64,000 bases of DNA from Alitiscatomonas aceti (GTDB lineage: Bacteria > Bacillota > Clostridia > Lachnospirales > Lachnospiraceae), in the NCBI RefSeq assembly GCF_025567195.1, contig NZ_JAOQJF010000003.1, forward strand, positions 106,156-170,155. Direction: 5' to 3'. The notes below the pieces were generated by a model. That model made no database searches. It was not told where the DNA came from and saw only the letters and a list, made by a program, of their open reading frames with translations. This document shows positions 24,280 to 33,368 of the stretch, one piece after another (the first letter of the stretch is position 1; each line of letters starts with the position of its first letter). A program made the translations under genes and the position numbers.

Positions 24280-24855
24280 ATGTCAGAAGAGATGAGAGAA
24301 GAGATGGAACAGAACACGGAAACCGGCACAGAGGATATCTACCAGGTCTATATGGAGGAGCTGGCGGTGATCCCGCCCTGTACCGAGGAAGAGAACCGGG
24401 AGCTCCTTAAGAGGATGAAGGCCGGAGACCGGGAGGCAAAAAACCGACTGGTGGAGGGAAATCTGAAAAAGGCCCTGTTTTTTATCCAGGATTATCTGAA
24501 CCGGGGAGTGCCCATGGCGGATCTGATCCAGGAGGCCAGCATGGAGCTGATGGAGCTGGCGGACGAGGGCTTCCAGGAGGGCTTTGAAAAGCTGCTGGAA
24601 AGCCGGATCCATGTGCGGATGGAGGAGGTGATCCGGGAGCAGAAGGCAGAGATGGATCTGGAGGAGGAGATGCTGGCCCGGGTCAACGTGCTCCAGGAGG
24701 TGTCAAAGCGCATGGCCGAGGAGCTGGGAAGAGAGGCCAGCTTAAAGGAGCTGGCGGAGCGCATGAAGATGACAGAGGAGGATGTCCGTGAGATCATGAA
24801 GATGACCATGGACGCACTGAAGCTCAGTGAGCTGAACCGCAGCCTCCAGGATTGA
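24280..24855 (+). CDS. Truncated sigma-70-like protein without region 4
   Basis: This 191-residue protein resembles a primary sigma factor in regions 1.2-2 and 3 only. DIYQVYMEELAVIPPCTEEE matches region 1.2, GNLKKALFFIQDYLNRGVPM and DLIQEASMELMELADEG match region 2.1-2.2 (core RNA polymerase contact), and the helix-turn-helix LGREASLKELAERMKMTEED matches region 3. The 2.3-2.4 part, normally FSTYATWWIRQAI, is replaced by FEKLLESRIHVRMEEV, and region 4 is absent. It may bind core polymerase without recognising a normal promoter. It is divergent from a LysR gene and precedes purL. Confidence 0.75.
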   Translation: MSEEMREEMEQNTETGTEDIYQVYMEELAVIPPCTEEENRELLKRMKAGDREAKNRLVEGNLKKALFFIQDYLNRGVPMADLIQEASMELMELADEGFQEGFEKLLESRIHVRMEEVIREQKAEMDLEEEMLARVNVLQEVSKRMAEELGREASLKELAERMKMTEEDVREIMKMTMDALKLSELNRSLQD

Positions 24856-24986
24856 TGATTTATTAGTTTAAAATATAAATAAAATTAGATATATTAATTT
24901 TACTTATTTATTTCGTTTGTGGTAAGATGATAAGAGAACAAGAATGCAACCTGTTTATATAAAGATTTTCACAAGGAGGAAGAAAC

Positions 24987-27900
24987 ATGAGCGTAAAGCG
25001 CGTATTTGTTGAGAAGAAGCCGGAATTTGCTGTCCAGGCCAGAGAGCTTTGCGATGAGATCGAAAGCTATCTGGGGATCGCCGGTGTGACAGGGGTCCGT
25101 GTCCTGGTCCGCTACGACATCGAAAATCTGTCGGAGGATGTGTACCGGGAGGCTCTGGGTACGATCTTTTCCGAGCCGCCGGTGGATGAGGTGTTTGAAG
25201 GAGACTTTGTCCATGGCGCAGACGACGCCGTTTTTTCTGTGGAATACCTGCCTGGTCAGTTTGACCAGAGAGCAGACTCTGCCGAGCAGTGTGTGAAGCT
25301 GTTAAAAGAGACAGAGGAGCCGGTCATTAAGACTGCCACCACTTATGTGATCTCCGGAAGTCTTACAAAGGAAGAGCTGGACGCCGTTAAGGCCTTCTGC
25401 ATCAACCCGGTGGACTCCAGGAAGGCCTCTGAAACGATCCCGGAAACTCTGGTATCCGTATTTGAAAAGCCGGAGGATGTGGCTGTGTTTGAAGGCTTTG
25501 CTTCCATGGACGAGGCAGCCTTAAAGGAGCTGTACGGTTCCTTAAATCTGGCTATGACCTTCAAGGACTTCCTTCATATCCAGGCTTATTATAAAAACGA
25601 AGAGAAGAGGGATCCGTCTGTGACGGAGATCCGTGTGCTGGATACATACTGGTCCGACCACTGCCGCCACACCACCTTCTCCACAGAGCTTAAAAATGTG
25701 ACCTTCACCGAGGGCGATTATAAGAAGCCCATCGAGGATACCTATAATCAGTATCTGGCCGACCATAAGGAGATCTATAAGGGAAGAGACGACAAGTTCG
25801 TATGCCTGATGGATCTTGCCATTATGGGAATGAAGAAATTAAGGGCAGAAGGAAAATTAGAGGATCTGGAGGTCTCCGAGGAGATCAACGCCTGCTCCAT
25901 CGTGGTTCCCGTGGAGATCGACGGAGAAACTGAGGAATGGCTTGTGAACTTCAAGAACGAGACCCATAACCATCCCACAGAGATCGAGCCCTTCGGCGGC
26001 GCTGCCACCTGTCTTGGCGGAGCCATCCGTGATCCCTTATCCGGCCGTACCTATGTTTACCAGGCCATGCGCATCACTGGTGCAGCCGATCCCACAAGAC
26101 CGTTAAACGAGACCTTAAAGGGCAAGCTCCCCCAGAGGAAGATCGTGACCGAGGCTGCCCATGGTTACAGCTCCTACGGAAACCAGATCGGCCTGGCCAC
26201 CGGATTCGTAAAGGAATTATATCATCCGGGCTATGTGGCAAAGAGAATGGAGATCGGAGCGGTCATGGGCGCAGCTCCCAGAAAAAATGTGATCCGTGAG
26301 ACTTCTGATCCCGGCGATATCATCATCCTCCTGGGCGGACGCACCGGCCGCGACGGCATCGGCGGAGCCACCGGCTCCTCCAAGGTCCACACAGAGGCTT
26401 CCATTGAGGTCTGCGGCGCAGAGGTCCAGAAGGGAAATCCGCCTACAGAGCGTAAGATCCAGAGGATGTTCCGCCGTCCGGAGGTTTCCAGACTGATCAA
26501 AAAATGCAATGACTTCGGTGCAGGCGGCGTATCCGTTGCCATCGGTGAGCTGGCAGCCGGTCTTTATATCGACCTGGACAAGGTTCCGAAAAAATACGCA
26601 GGCCTGGACGGCACGGAGATCGCCATTTCCGAGTCCCAGGAGAGAATGGCTGTGGTGGTGGATCCCAAGGATGTGGATGCATTCCTGGCTTATGCGGCAG
26701 AGGAGAACCTGGAGGCCGTTACAGTGGCAGAGGTAACAGAAAGCCCGCGTCTGACCATGACCTGGAGAGGAAAGACCATCGTGGACCTGAGCCGCGCGTT
26801 CTTAGATACCAACGGAGCGCACCAGGAGGCCGACGTGACCCTGACAGTTCCCAACCGGGAAGGAACGCCCTTTGAGAGAAAGGAAGTGGGCGACGTTAAG
26901 GAAAGCTGGATGAAGATGTTGGGCTCCTTAAATGTCTGCTCCCAGAAGGGACTGGTGGAGCGGTTTGACGCTTCCATCGGAGCCGGCACAGTAATGATGC
27001 CCTATGGCGGAAAATTCCAGCAGTCCGAGATCCAGACCATGGTGGCAAAGCTTCCGGTATTAAAGGGAAAATGTGATGCTGTGACTATGATGAGCTACGG
27101 CTTTGATCCGTATCTGTCCAGCTGGAGCCCGTACCATGGAGCCGTTTATGCCGTGCTTTCCTCCGTTGCCAAGATCGCAGCAGCCGGCGGCGACTACCGG
27201 AAGATCCGTTTCACCTTCCAGGAATATTTCCAGAGGATGACAGAGGATCCCACCCGCTGGGGACAGCCCTTTGCAGCCTTACTGGGCGCATACAATGCCC
27301 AGATGGGATTTGGCCTTCCGTCCATCGGCGGCAAGGACAGCATGTCCGGTACCTTCAATGAGGAGGACGGAAAGGAAGTCAACGTTCCGCCCACACTGGT
27401 TTCCTTTGCTGTGGATGTGGCCAGCGAAAAGACGGCCATTTCTCCGGAATTTAAGAAGGCCGGAAATAAGATCGTTGTATTTAAGATCGAAAAAGACGCT
27501 TATGACCTTCCTGTATACAGCCAGATCACCGAGGGCTATGGAAAGCTCTTTGAGGATATCAAAGCTGGAAGGATCGTTTCCGCATATGCGGTGGAGCGCC
27601 ACGGCATGGCAGAGGCTGTCAGCAAGATGGCCTTCGGAAACCATATGGGCGTAAAGATCGGGCATAATGTGGATCCCAGAGACTTCTTCGCACCGGGCTG
27701 GGGCGATATCGTCTGCGAGGTTCCGGACGGAAAGGTGGGCGAGCTTTCCATCAGCTATACGCTGATCGGTGAGGTCACCGACCGGGCGGCCTTTGAATAC
27801 GGCAGCGTATCCATTCCCCTTACAGAGGCACTGGATACATGGAACGCTCCGCTGGAGAACGTATTCCCCACAGAGTCCGGCGTAAAGCAGGAGGAAGTGA

Positions 27901-28751
27901 AGCAGGAAGTATTTAAGGCAGATCAGATCGTGATCTGCAACCATAAGATCGGTACTCCCAATGTGTTTATCCCGGTATTCCCCGGAACCAACTGCGAGTA
28001 CGACAGTACAAAGGTATTCGAGCGCGCCGGAGCCAATGTGAGCGCAAAGGTATTCCGCAATTTAAGCGCTGAGGATATCAGAGATTCCGTTGAGCTTTAC
28101 AGAAAAGAGATCGAAAAGGCCCAGATCGTCATGTTCCCGGGCGGCTTCTCCGCAGGCGACGAGCCGGAGGGCTCTGCCAAGTTCTTCGCCACTGCCTTCC
28201 GCAACGAGGTGGTGAAGGAGGCTCTTATGAAGCTGTTAAACGAGAGGGACGGTCTGATCTTAGGCGTCTGCAACGGCTTCCAGGCGCTCATCAAGCTGGG
28301 GCTTGTGCCGGGCGGCACCATTACGGAGCAGAATGCCGGCGCGCCGACGCTGACCTACAACACCATCGGACGCCATATCTCCAAGATGGTGAACCTTAAG
28401 GTGGTCTCCAACAAGTCCCCGTGGCTTGCGGAAGCAGAGCTGGGCGGTGTTTATGTGAACCCGGTATCCCACGGCGAGGGCCGGTTCGTGGCCAGCGACG
28501 AGTGGCTTAAGAAGCTCTTTGCCAACGGCCAGGTGGCGACCCAGTATGTGGATGCAGACGGCAACCCCACCATGGACGAATACTGGAACCCCAATGGCTC
28601 CTACATGGCTATCGAGGGTATCACAAGCCCCGACGGACGGGTATACGGAAAAATGGCCCATTCAGAGAGACGCGGCGATGCTGTGGCAAAGAACATCTAC
28701 GGCGAGCAGGATATGAAGATCTTTGAAAGCGGCGTGAAGTACTTTAAATAA
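24987..28751 (+). CDS. purL: Phosphoribosylformylglycinamidine synthase, single-chain form
   Basis: PurL converts FGAR to FGAM using glutamine and ATP. This is the large 1254-residue form that fuses the synthetase with the glutaminase, rather than the PurS-PurL-PurQ set of Bacillus. Visible parts: VLDTYWSDHCRHTTF and NHPTEIEPFGGAATC (ATP site), GIGGATGSSK, a second AIRS-like half with GKDSMSGT, and a C-terminal class I glutamine amidotransferase with the nucleophile in GVCNGFQALI and HxE near HGEGRF. The leader (24856-24986) is very AT-rich. A strong AAGGAGG precedes the ATG. Confidence 0.96.
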   Translation: MSVKRVFVEKKPEFAVQARELCDEIESYLGIAGVTGVRVLVRYDIENLSEDVYREALGTIFSEPPVDEVFEGDFVHGADDAVFSVEYLPGQFDQRADSAEQCVKLLKETEEPVIKTATTYVISGSLTKEELDAVKAFCINPVDSRKASETIPETLVSVFEKPEDVAVFEGFASMDEAALKELYGSLNLAMTFKDFLHIQAYYKNEEKRDPSVTEIRVLDTYWSDHCRHTTFSTELKNVTFTEGDYKKPIEDTYNQYLADHKEIYKGRDDKFVCLMDLAIMGMKKLRAEGKLEDLEVSEEINACSIVVPVEIDGETEEWLVNFKNETHNHPTEIEPFGGAATCLGGAIRDPLSGRTYVYQAMRITGAADPTRPLNETLKGKLPQRKIVTEAAHGYSSYGNQIGLATGFVKELYHPGYVAKRMEIGAVMGAAPRKNVIRETSDPGDIIILLGGRTGRDGIGGATGSSKVHTEASIEVCGAEVQKGNPPTERKIQRMFRRPEVSRLIKKCNDFGAGGVSVAIGELAAGLYIDLDKVPKKYAGLDGTEIAISESQERMAVVVDPKDVDAFLAYAAEENLEAVTVAEVTESPRLTMTWRGKTIVDLSRAFLDTNGAHQEADVTLTVPNREGTPFERKEVGDVKESWMKMLGSLNVCSQKGLVERFDASIGAGTVMMPYGGKFQQSEIQTMVAKLPVLKGKCDAVTMMSYGFDPYLSSWSPYHGAVYAVLSSVAKIAAAGGDYRKIRFTFQEYFQRMTEDPTRWGQPFAALLGAYNAQMGFGLPSIGGKDSMSGTFNEEDGKEVNVPPTLVSFAVDVASEKTAISPEFKKAGNKIVVFKIEKDAYDLPVYSQITEGYGKLFEDIKAGRIVSAYAVERHGMAEAVSKMAFGNHMGVKIGHNVDPRDFFAPGWGDIVCEVPDGKVGELSISYTLIGEVTDRAAFEYGSVSIPLTEALDTWNAPLENVFPTESGVKQEEVKQEVFKADQIVICNHKIGTPNVFIPVFPGTNCEYDSTKVFERAGANVSAKVFRNLSAEDIRDSVELYRKEIEKAQIVMFPGGFSAGDEPEGSAKFFATAFRNEVVKEALMKLLNERDGLILGVCNGFQALIKLGLVPGGTITEQNAGAPTLTYNTIGRHISKMVNLKVVSNKSPWLAEAELGGVYVNPVSHGEGRFVASDEWLKKLFANGQVATQYVDADGNPTMDEYWNPNGSYMAIEGITSPDGRVYGKMAHSERRGDAVAKNIYGEQDMKIFESGVKYFK

Positions 28752-28775
28752 ATAAGACACAGAAAACATACGGCA

Positions 28776-28833
28776 GGCCCCGGTGGGAGAAGCAGGCGGA
28801 CAAAGGACGAAGGCTTCCCCCGCCGGGGCTTTT
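28776..28833 (+). terminator. Terminator of purL
   Basis: GGCCCCGG pairs with CCGGGGCT over a long loop with internal GGGAGAAGC/GCTTCCCC pairing, followed by TTTT. Confidence 0.65.
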
Positions 28834-28869
28834 CCGGCGGCCGTACCCATAGAACTGGAGGTATGCGGG

Positions 28870-29316
28870 ATGGAAGAGACCCTGGAGATCCGGTATGTCC
28901 GGCCAGAGGACAAGGCGTTCTGGTACAGCCTGGACAGGCATCTTCCGGAGGAGGAATTTGATAAAAAAACTGCCGGTCAGAGAGGCTATGTCTTACTGGC
29001 TGAAGGACAGCGGGCCGGGATCCTCAGATATAATCTTTTCTGGGACAATACGCCGTTCTGCACCCTGCTGTACATCGATCCCAGGTTCCAGAGAAAGGGC
29101 TTTGGACGGAGGCTGATTGAACACTGGGAAAATGACATGCGGGCGCGGGGCTTCGGCATGCTCCTGACCTCCACACAGGTGGACGAGGAGGCACAGCATT
29201 TTTACAGGAAGCTGGGATATAAGGACTGCGGCGGCCTTGTGGTAGATATCCCCGGGTATGAGCAGCCCATGGAGCTGTTCCTGGCAAAGGGGATCGGAAA
29301 ACACAGTTCGTTTTGA
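28870..29316 (+). CDS. GNAT-family N-acetyltransferase
   Basis: This 148-residue protein has the GNAT acetyl-CoA motif A (YIDPRFQRKGFGRRLIEHWE, with the R-x-x-G-x-G/A loop RKGFG at about residues 77-81) and a motif B helix (EEAQHFYRKLGYKDCGGLV). The start at 28870 follows GGAGG with eight-base spacing; upstream in-frame codons overlap the purL terminator and are unlikely. Substrate unknown. Confidence 0.85.
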   Translation: MEETLEIRYVRPEDKAFWYSLDRHLPEEEFDKKTAGQRGYVLLAEGQRAGILRYNLFWDNTPFCTLLYIDPRFQRKGFGRRLIEHWENDMRARGFGMLLTSTQVDEEAQHFYRKLGYKDCGGLVVDIPGYEQPMELFLAKGIGKHSSF

Positions 29317-29414
29317 CATCTGCTCCAGGGGATGGTACTATGGAGGAAAGAGGAGGCCTGGATCCCTCTGGGGATCGGCAGACTTAAAAATAAAGAAATG
29401 CGGAGGAAAAGGAT

Positions 29415-29945
29415 ATGGGAAAACGTGTGCTGGTGGTGGTCGATATGCAGAAGGATTTTGTGGACGGAAGCCTGGGGAGTAAGGAAGCCGTCTCCATTGT
29501 CCCGGCGGTGGTAAAAAAGGCCAGGGACTTTGACGGGACCGTGCTCTTTACCAGAGATACCCATGGAGAGGATTACATGGAGACCCAGGAGGGGAAATAC
29601 CTTCCGGTGGCCCACTGTGTCAGGGGGACGGAAGGCTGGGAGCTGATCCCGGAGCTGGAGGAGATGAAGGACAGCCGCAAAGCCCAGTGCTTTGACAAGC
29701 CGGCCTTTGGCTCTGTGGCCCTGGCAGAGGCTTTAAAAGCCATGTATGAAGCGGGAGAGCTGGAGGCGGTGGAGCTTGTGGGACTCTGTACCGATATCTG
29801 CGTGGTATCCAACGCCCTTCTCATAAAGGCGTTCATGCCGGAGCTTCCGGTATCCGTGGACGCCTCCTGCTGCGCGGGAGTAACGCCGGAGAAGCACGCG
29901 GCGGCCCTGGAGACCATGAGAAGCTGCCAGATCCAGATCTTATAG
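29415..29945 (+). CDS. Isochorismatase-fold cysteine hydrolase, probably nicotinamidase
   Basis: This 176-residue protein belongs to the isochorismatase/nicotinamidase superfamily. The catalytic triad is visible as Asp10 (VVDMQKDF), Lys95 (FDKPAFGS) and Cys129 (CTDICV). A metal-site pattern Asp48-x-His50 plus His67, typical of PncA, is also present, so nicotinamide to nicotinate conversion in NAD salvage is the best guess. Other cysteine hydrolases of the fold remain possible. AGGAAAAGGA precedes the ATG, and a P-loop protein gene follows 12 bases later. Confidence 0.82.
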   Translation: MGKRVLVVVDMQKDFVDGSLGSKEAVSIVPAVVKKARDFDGTVLFTRDTHGEDYMETQEGKYLPVAHCVRGTEGWELIPELEEMKDSRKAQCFDKPAFGSVALAEALKAMYEAGELEAVELVGLCTDICVVSNALLIKAFMPELPVSVDASCCAGVTPEKHAAALETMRSCQIQIL

Positions 29946-29957
29946 GAAACGGCCCTC

Positions 29958-30494
29958 ATGAAGATCGTAGTAAACGGCTATTCCGGCAGCGGAAAATCCA
30001 CTCTGGCCAGAAGACTGGGGGGACTTTATCAGATCCCGGTCCTCCACCTGGACACGGTCCACTGGCTGCCTGGCTGGGAGGAGAAGGCAGAGGAACAGGG
30101 GAGGTCTGAGGTCCGGGCCTTTATGGACAGGAATGCCTCCTGGGTCATTGACGGAAATTACAGGAAGCTGGAGTATGAACGGAGATTACAGGAAGCCGAC
30201 CGGATCATTTTTATGGATTTCAACCGGTTTTCCTGCCTTTTCAGGGCATACCGGAGATATCTGGACCATAAGGGAAGGGCCAGAAGCTCCATGACGGAGG
30301 GCTGCGAGGAAAAGCTCGATCTGGAATTTATCCGCTGGATCCTCTGGGACAGCCGCACCAGAAAGCAGAAAAAGCTCTGGCGGGCCATGAAGGAGACCTG
30401 CGGGGAAAAAACCGTGGTCCTGAAAAACCAACGGCAGCTGGACGGGTTCCTGGAATCCCTAAGCGGACAGAAGAATCCCACAGAGTTCCCATAA
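29958..30494 (+). CDS. Small P-loop kinase-like protein (adenylate-kinase/FlaR-like)
   Basis: This 178-residue protein has a clear Walker A GYSGSGKST (residues 7-15) and the pattern LHLDTVHWLPGW followed by WVIDGNYRK, typical of the FlaR/topology-modulation group of adenylate-kinase-like proteins. The remainder is Arg-rich and helical (FRAYRRYLDHKGRAR), consistent with a lid. The substrate is not known. It is closely downstream of the nicotinamidase-like gene, but a shared pathway is not demonstrated. Confidence 0.75.
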   Translation: MKIVVNGYSGSGKSTLARRLGGLYQIPVLHLDTVHWLPGWEEKAEEQGRSEVRAFMDRNASWVIDGNYRKLEYERRLQEADRIIFMDFNRFSCLFRAYRRYLDHKGRARSSMTEGCEEKLDLEFIRWILWDSRTRKQKKLWRAMKETCGEKTVVLKNQRQLDGFLESLSGQKNPTEFP

Positions 30495-30502
30495 CGGCCA
30501 TG

Positions 30503-30532
30503 GGCCGGAGCGCACGTGCTCCGGCCTTCTTT
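30503..30532 (+). terminator. Terminator after the P-loop gene
   Basis: GGCCGGAGC (30503-30511) pairs with GCTCCGGCC (30518-30526), followed by TTCTTT. Confidence 0.7.
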
Positions 30533-30552
30533 GACAGACAAGGAGGATCGAT

Positions 30553-31443
30553 ATGGACACAGTCCCTGCAAAGACCATCCTTACCAGGAACAAGGATACC
30601 TCCTGGTTTGGCAGCGATTACAACATGAACCTGTACCGGGGCTGCTCCCATGGGTGCATTTACTGCGACAGCAGGAGCACATGCTACCATGTGGAGGGCT
30701 TTGACCGGGTGCGCGTAAAGGAAAATGCCCTGGTGCTCCTCCGGGATGAGCTGAGGAGAAAGGTGCGGCCCGGAGTGATCGGCAGCGGAGCCATGTGCGA
30801 CTCCTACAATCCCTTCGAGAGGACGGAGCTGGTGACCCGCCATGCCCTGGAACTGATGGACGCCTTCGGCTTCGGGGCCTCCATGCTGACCAAAAGCCCC
30901 CTGATCCTCCGGGACACAGACCTTTACCAGGAGATCAGCACCCATTCCCCGGTCCTATGTATGATGACCATTACCACGGCCGACGACGGGCTCAGCAAAA
31001 AGATCGAGCCGGGCGTCCCGGCCTCGTCGGAGCGGTTTGCGGCGGTCCGCGCCATGGCAGACCAGGGATTGTACACAGGCGTCGTCATGACGCCACTCCT
31101 TCCTTTTCTGGAAGACACGGAACAGAATATCCGGGAAATGGCAAAGCGCACCGCAGACACCGGGGCCAGATTCCTCTATGGGATCATGGGCGTTACCATC
31201 CGGGACGGCCAGAGAGAATATTTTTATGACGCCCTCACAAAGCGGTTCCCGGGGGAACGGCTGGCAGAACGGTATGCAGCCGCCTATGGGAACCGCTATT
31301 ACTGCGCCAGCCCCCGGGCCCGGAAACTCTGGGAGATGTTCACAGAGGAATGCCAGAGAGAGGGACTCCTCTGGGACATGAAGGATATCATCCACGACTA
31401 CAAAAAGAAGTACGCCTGCACCCAGCTGGAATTCCAGTTCTAA
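30553..31443 (+). CDS. SPL-family radical SAM protein
   Basis: This 296-residue protein carries the radical SAM cluster motif Cys31-x3-Cys35-x2-Cys38 (CSHGCIYC) preceded by NLYRG, as in spore-photoproduct-lyase-like proteins of the COG1533 group. The triose-phosphate-isomerase-like barrel shows GSGAMCDSYNP and LTKSPLILRD. True SplB has an additional conserved cysteine in its C-terminal part; here Cys residues occur (YYCASPRARK) but I cannot confirm equivalence, so the substrate stays open. AAGGAGG precedes the ATG. Confidence 0.85.
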   Translation: MDTVPAKTILTRNKDTSWFGSDYNMNLYRGCSHGCIYCDSRSTCYHVEGFDRVRVKENALVLLRDELRRKVRPGVIGSGAMCDSYNPFERTELVTRHALELMDAFGFGASMLTKSPLILRDTDLYQEISTHSPVLCMMTITTADDGLSKKIEPGVPASSERFAAVRAMADQGLYTGVVMTPLLPFLEDTEQNIREMAKRTADTGARFLYGIMGVTIRDGQREYFYDALTKRFPGERLAERYAAAYGNRYYCASPRARKLWEMFTEECQREGLLWDMKDIIHDYKKKYACTQLEFQF

Positions 31444-31469
31444 AGAGGGACAGGGCGGCTCCCTCTTTT
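31443..31469. terminator. Bidirectional terminator
   Basis: AAGAGGGA pairs with TCCCTCTT around CAGGGCGGC, with T on one flank and A on the other, between convergent genes. Confidence 0.65.
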
Positions 31470-31965
31470 ACACAGAGGAGCTGCAGAATACCACCATCTG
31501 CTCCGGCACAGTCTGGGCTGGAAAGCTCCTGGTGGTGGCCGAATAGGTGGCCAGGATCAGCCGGTTCCCGGGATTCCCCATAAAGATCTGTCCGTTGGGA
31601 AGCGTCACCGGAGTGGCCCAGGACGGCTTCAGCAAAAGCGTCCCCTCAGAATTCAGCAGCCTCCCATCAAAAGCGTCCAGGACCGCCGTCACTCCCTGGG
31701 GAGTATAGGCAGCAGCCACCGCCCTGTACCTGGGCGGAAACACAAGCGGCATGGGGGCTCCCAGGGAATAAAAGAACGTGGCCCGGTCCCCCACCTGGAA
31801 CGGATGCAGATTCAGCACATAAGCTCCCGGCGGCAGCAGAATATGGACCAGTCCCTGATCCTCGCTCTGCACCGTCAGAAGCAGCGTGCAGTCAGACCCT
31901 CCAAAGGCCCCGTCCCCCTGATATTCAATGGCCGTAATGATCCCGGCCGTCGGCGTATACGACAT
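31468..31965 (-). CDS. Conserved hypothetical protein
   Basis: This 165-residue protein has no signal peptide or membrane helix. It is rich in beta-type sequence, with VHILLPPGAYVLN and QVGDRATFFYS in the middle and an ending VPEQMVVFCSSSV. The overall tone (Pro/Tyr/Thr-rich, PGNRLILATYSATTRS) recalls the DUF4397 gene at 61.1-62.2 kb, which may imply a related surface or spore-coat role; this is a loose impression. ATG 31965 is preferred to 31995 because GGAGG lies eight bases upstream. Family not recognised. Confidence 0.65.
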   Translation of the reverse strand: MSYTPTAGIITAIEYQGDGAFGGSDCTLLLTVQSEDQGLVHILLPPGAYVLNLHPFQVGDRATFFYSLGAPMPLVFPPRYRAVAAAYTPQGVTAVLDAFDGRLLNSEGTLLLKPSWATPVTLPNGQIFMGNPGNRLILATYSATTRSFPAQTVPEQMVVFCSSSV

Positions 31966-32329
31966 ACAAAAAACCTCCAGATAACCCATTACCATATCAT
32001 ATCCCTATCCCTCCCGATCCGTTCCATTTTTTAATCACATCCCACTTAATACTTCCCCCTCCCGCACATTTCCCCCCACATTTTTCCCGCCCCTCCGCGT
32101 CTCCTGTTCCGTCCCCCATCCCGCATCCAGACCCGTTCTGCCCACCGGTACTTAGGCCGCGTCTTTTGCGGCCTTACGTACCGCTGTGCGCAGACCGGAG
32201 CGGGAGCGGGTCTGGATGCGGGATGGGGGACTCACCTGGATGCAGGATGGGGGACTTGGGTATTTCAATTTCCAGAAAATAATGTTATAATCCTCTGGGG
32301 TACAGGAAGAACGGAGAGAGGATGATACC
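31966..32329. other. Intergenic region with a pyrimidine-rich tract and a large inverted repeat
   Basis: No gene is supported here. The plus strand at about 32010-32110 is strongly C/T-rich. A nested inverted repeat occupies 32111-32231. A weak asnA promoter (TTTCAA 32263-32268, 17 bases, TATAAT 32286-32291) follows. Confidence 0.6.
32111..32255. repeat. Nested inverted repeat with a duplicated right arm
   Basis: Perfect 25-base arms: 32111-32135 (begins GTCCCCCATCCCGCATCC) and 32207-32231 (its exact complement). Inside are TCTGC/GCAGA (32137-32141, 32190-32194) and a GC stem GGTAC-TAGGCCGC (32147-32160) with GCGGCCT-ACGTACC (32168-32182) around a T-rich loop. A second, one-mismatch copy of the right arm (CTGGATGCAGGATGGGGGAC) follows at 32236-32255. 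It encodes no protein. It may be a miniature mobile element, a structured RNA or a strong terminator. Confidence 0.8.
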
Positions 32330-33334
32330 ATGAATTTCTATGTGCCGGAAGGCTATGTTCCAAAGATCGACCTTAGGGAGACCCAGATCGCCATTAAGAT
32401 CATCAAGGATTTCTTCCAGAGAGAACTGACCAGACAGCTCCATCTCACCCGCGTATCGGCGCCCTTGTTTGTGACGCCGGAATCAGGACTCAATGACAAT
32501 CTGAACGGCGTAGAGCGCCCAGTGGCTTTTGACTTGAAAGAAGGAAACCGCTCTGCGGAGATCGTCCATTCCCTGGCCAAATGGAAGCGGTACGCCTTAA
32601 AGCAGTACGGCTTTCTTCCAGGAGAAGGCCTGTATACCGACATGAACGCCATCCGCCGGGACGAGGATACGGACAACATCCATTCCATTTATGTGGACCA
32701 GTGGGATTGGGAGAAGGTGATCCGGAAGGAGGAACGGACCCGGAAGACCCTGGAGGATGCGGTGAGGGCTGTTTATAAGACCTTAAAGATCACCGAAGAT
32801 TACATGGCCTATGAGTATGAATACATTGGCCATGTTCTGCCGGACCAGATCGTGTTTGTCACAGCCCAGGAGCTGGAGGACCGTTATCCGGCCCTGACGC
32901 CCAGGGAACGGGAATATAAAGCTGCCAGAGAATATGGAGCCATATTCATCGAGCAGATTGGGAAAAAGCTGGCGTCCGGAAAACCCCATGACGGCCGGGC
33001 CCCGGACTATGATGACTGGGAGCTCAACGGCGATATCATCGTATATTATCCGGTCCTCGATATTGCTCTGGAGCTGAGCTCCATGGGGATCCGTGTGGAT
33101 GAGGATTCCCTCAGGCATCAGCTGGCAGAGGCTGGCTGTGAGGAGAGGGCAGAGCTGGCATTTCAGAAGGCTCTGTTAAACGGAGAACTGCCGTACACCA
33201 TCGGCGGCGGCATCGGTCAGTCCAGGATCTGTATGTTCTTTTTAAGAAAGGCCCACATCGGTGAGATCCAGGCATCCATCTGGCCTGCGGATGTAATGGA
33301 AGCGGCTGGAAAGGCCGGGATCCCGCTTTTATAA
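32330..33334 (+). CDS. asnA: Aspartate-ammonia ligase (asparagine synthetase A)
   Basis: AsnA makes asparagine from aspartate, ammonia and ATP. The 334-residue protein matches the class II-synthetase-like AsnA family throughout: QIAIKIIKDFFQRELT, LHLTRVSAPLFVTPESGLND, GVERPVAFDL, and the C-terminal GGGIGQSRICMFFLRKAHIGE motif 3 with its ATP-binding arginine. Length is typical (E. coli AsnA is about 330). GAGAGGATG sits before the ATG. Confidence 0.95.
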   Translation: MNFYVPEGYVPKIDLRETQIAIKIIKDFFQRELTRQLHLTRVSAPLFVTPESGLNDNLNGVERPVAFDLKEGNRSAEIVHSLAKWKRYALKQYGFLPGEGLYTDMNAIRRDEDTDNIHSIYVDQWDWEKVIRKEERTRKTLEDAVRAVYKTLKITEDYMAYEYEYIGHVLPDQIVFVTAQELEDRYPALTPREREYKAAREYGAIFIEQIGKKLASGKPHDGRAPDYDDWELNGDIIVYYPVLDIALELSSMGIRVDEDSLRHQLAEAGCEERAELAFQKALLNGELPYTIGGGIGQSRICMFFLRKAHIGEIQASIWPADVMEAAGKAGIPLL

Positions 33335-33368
33335 AGAAAGAAATCAATATGGAGGGGAAGCAGAAAAA

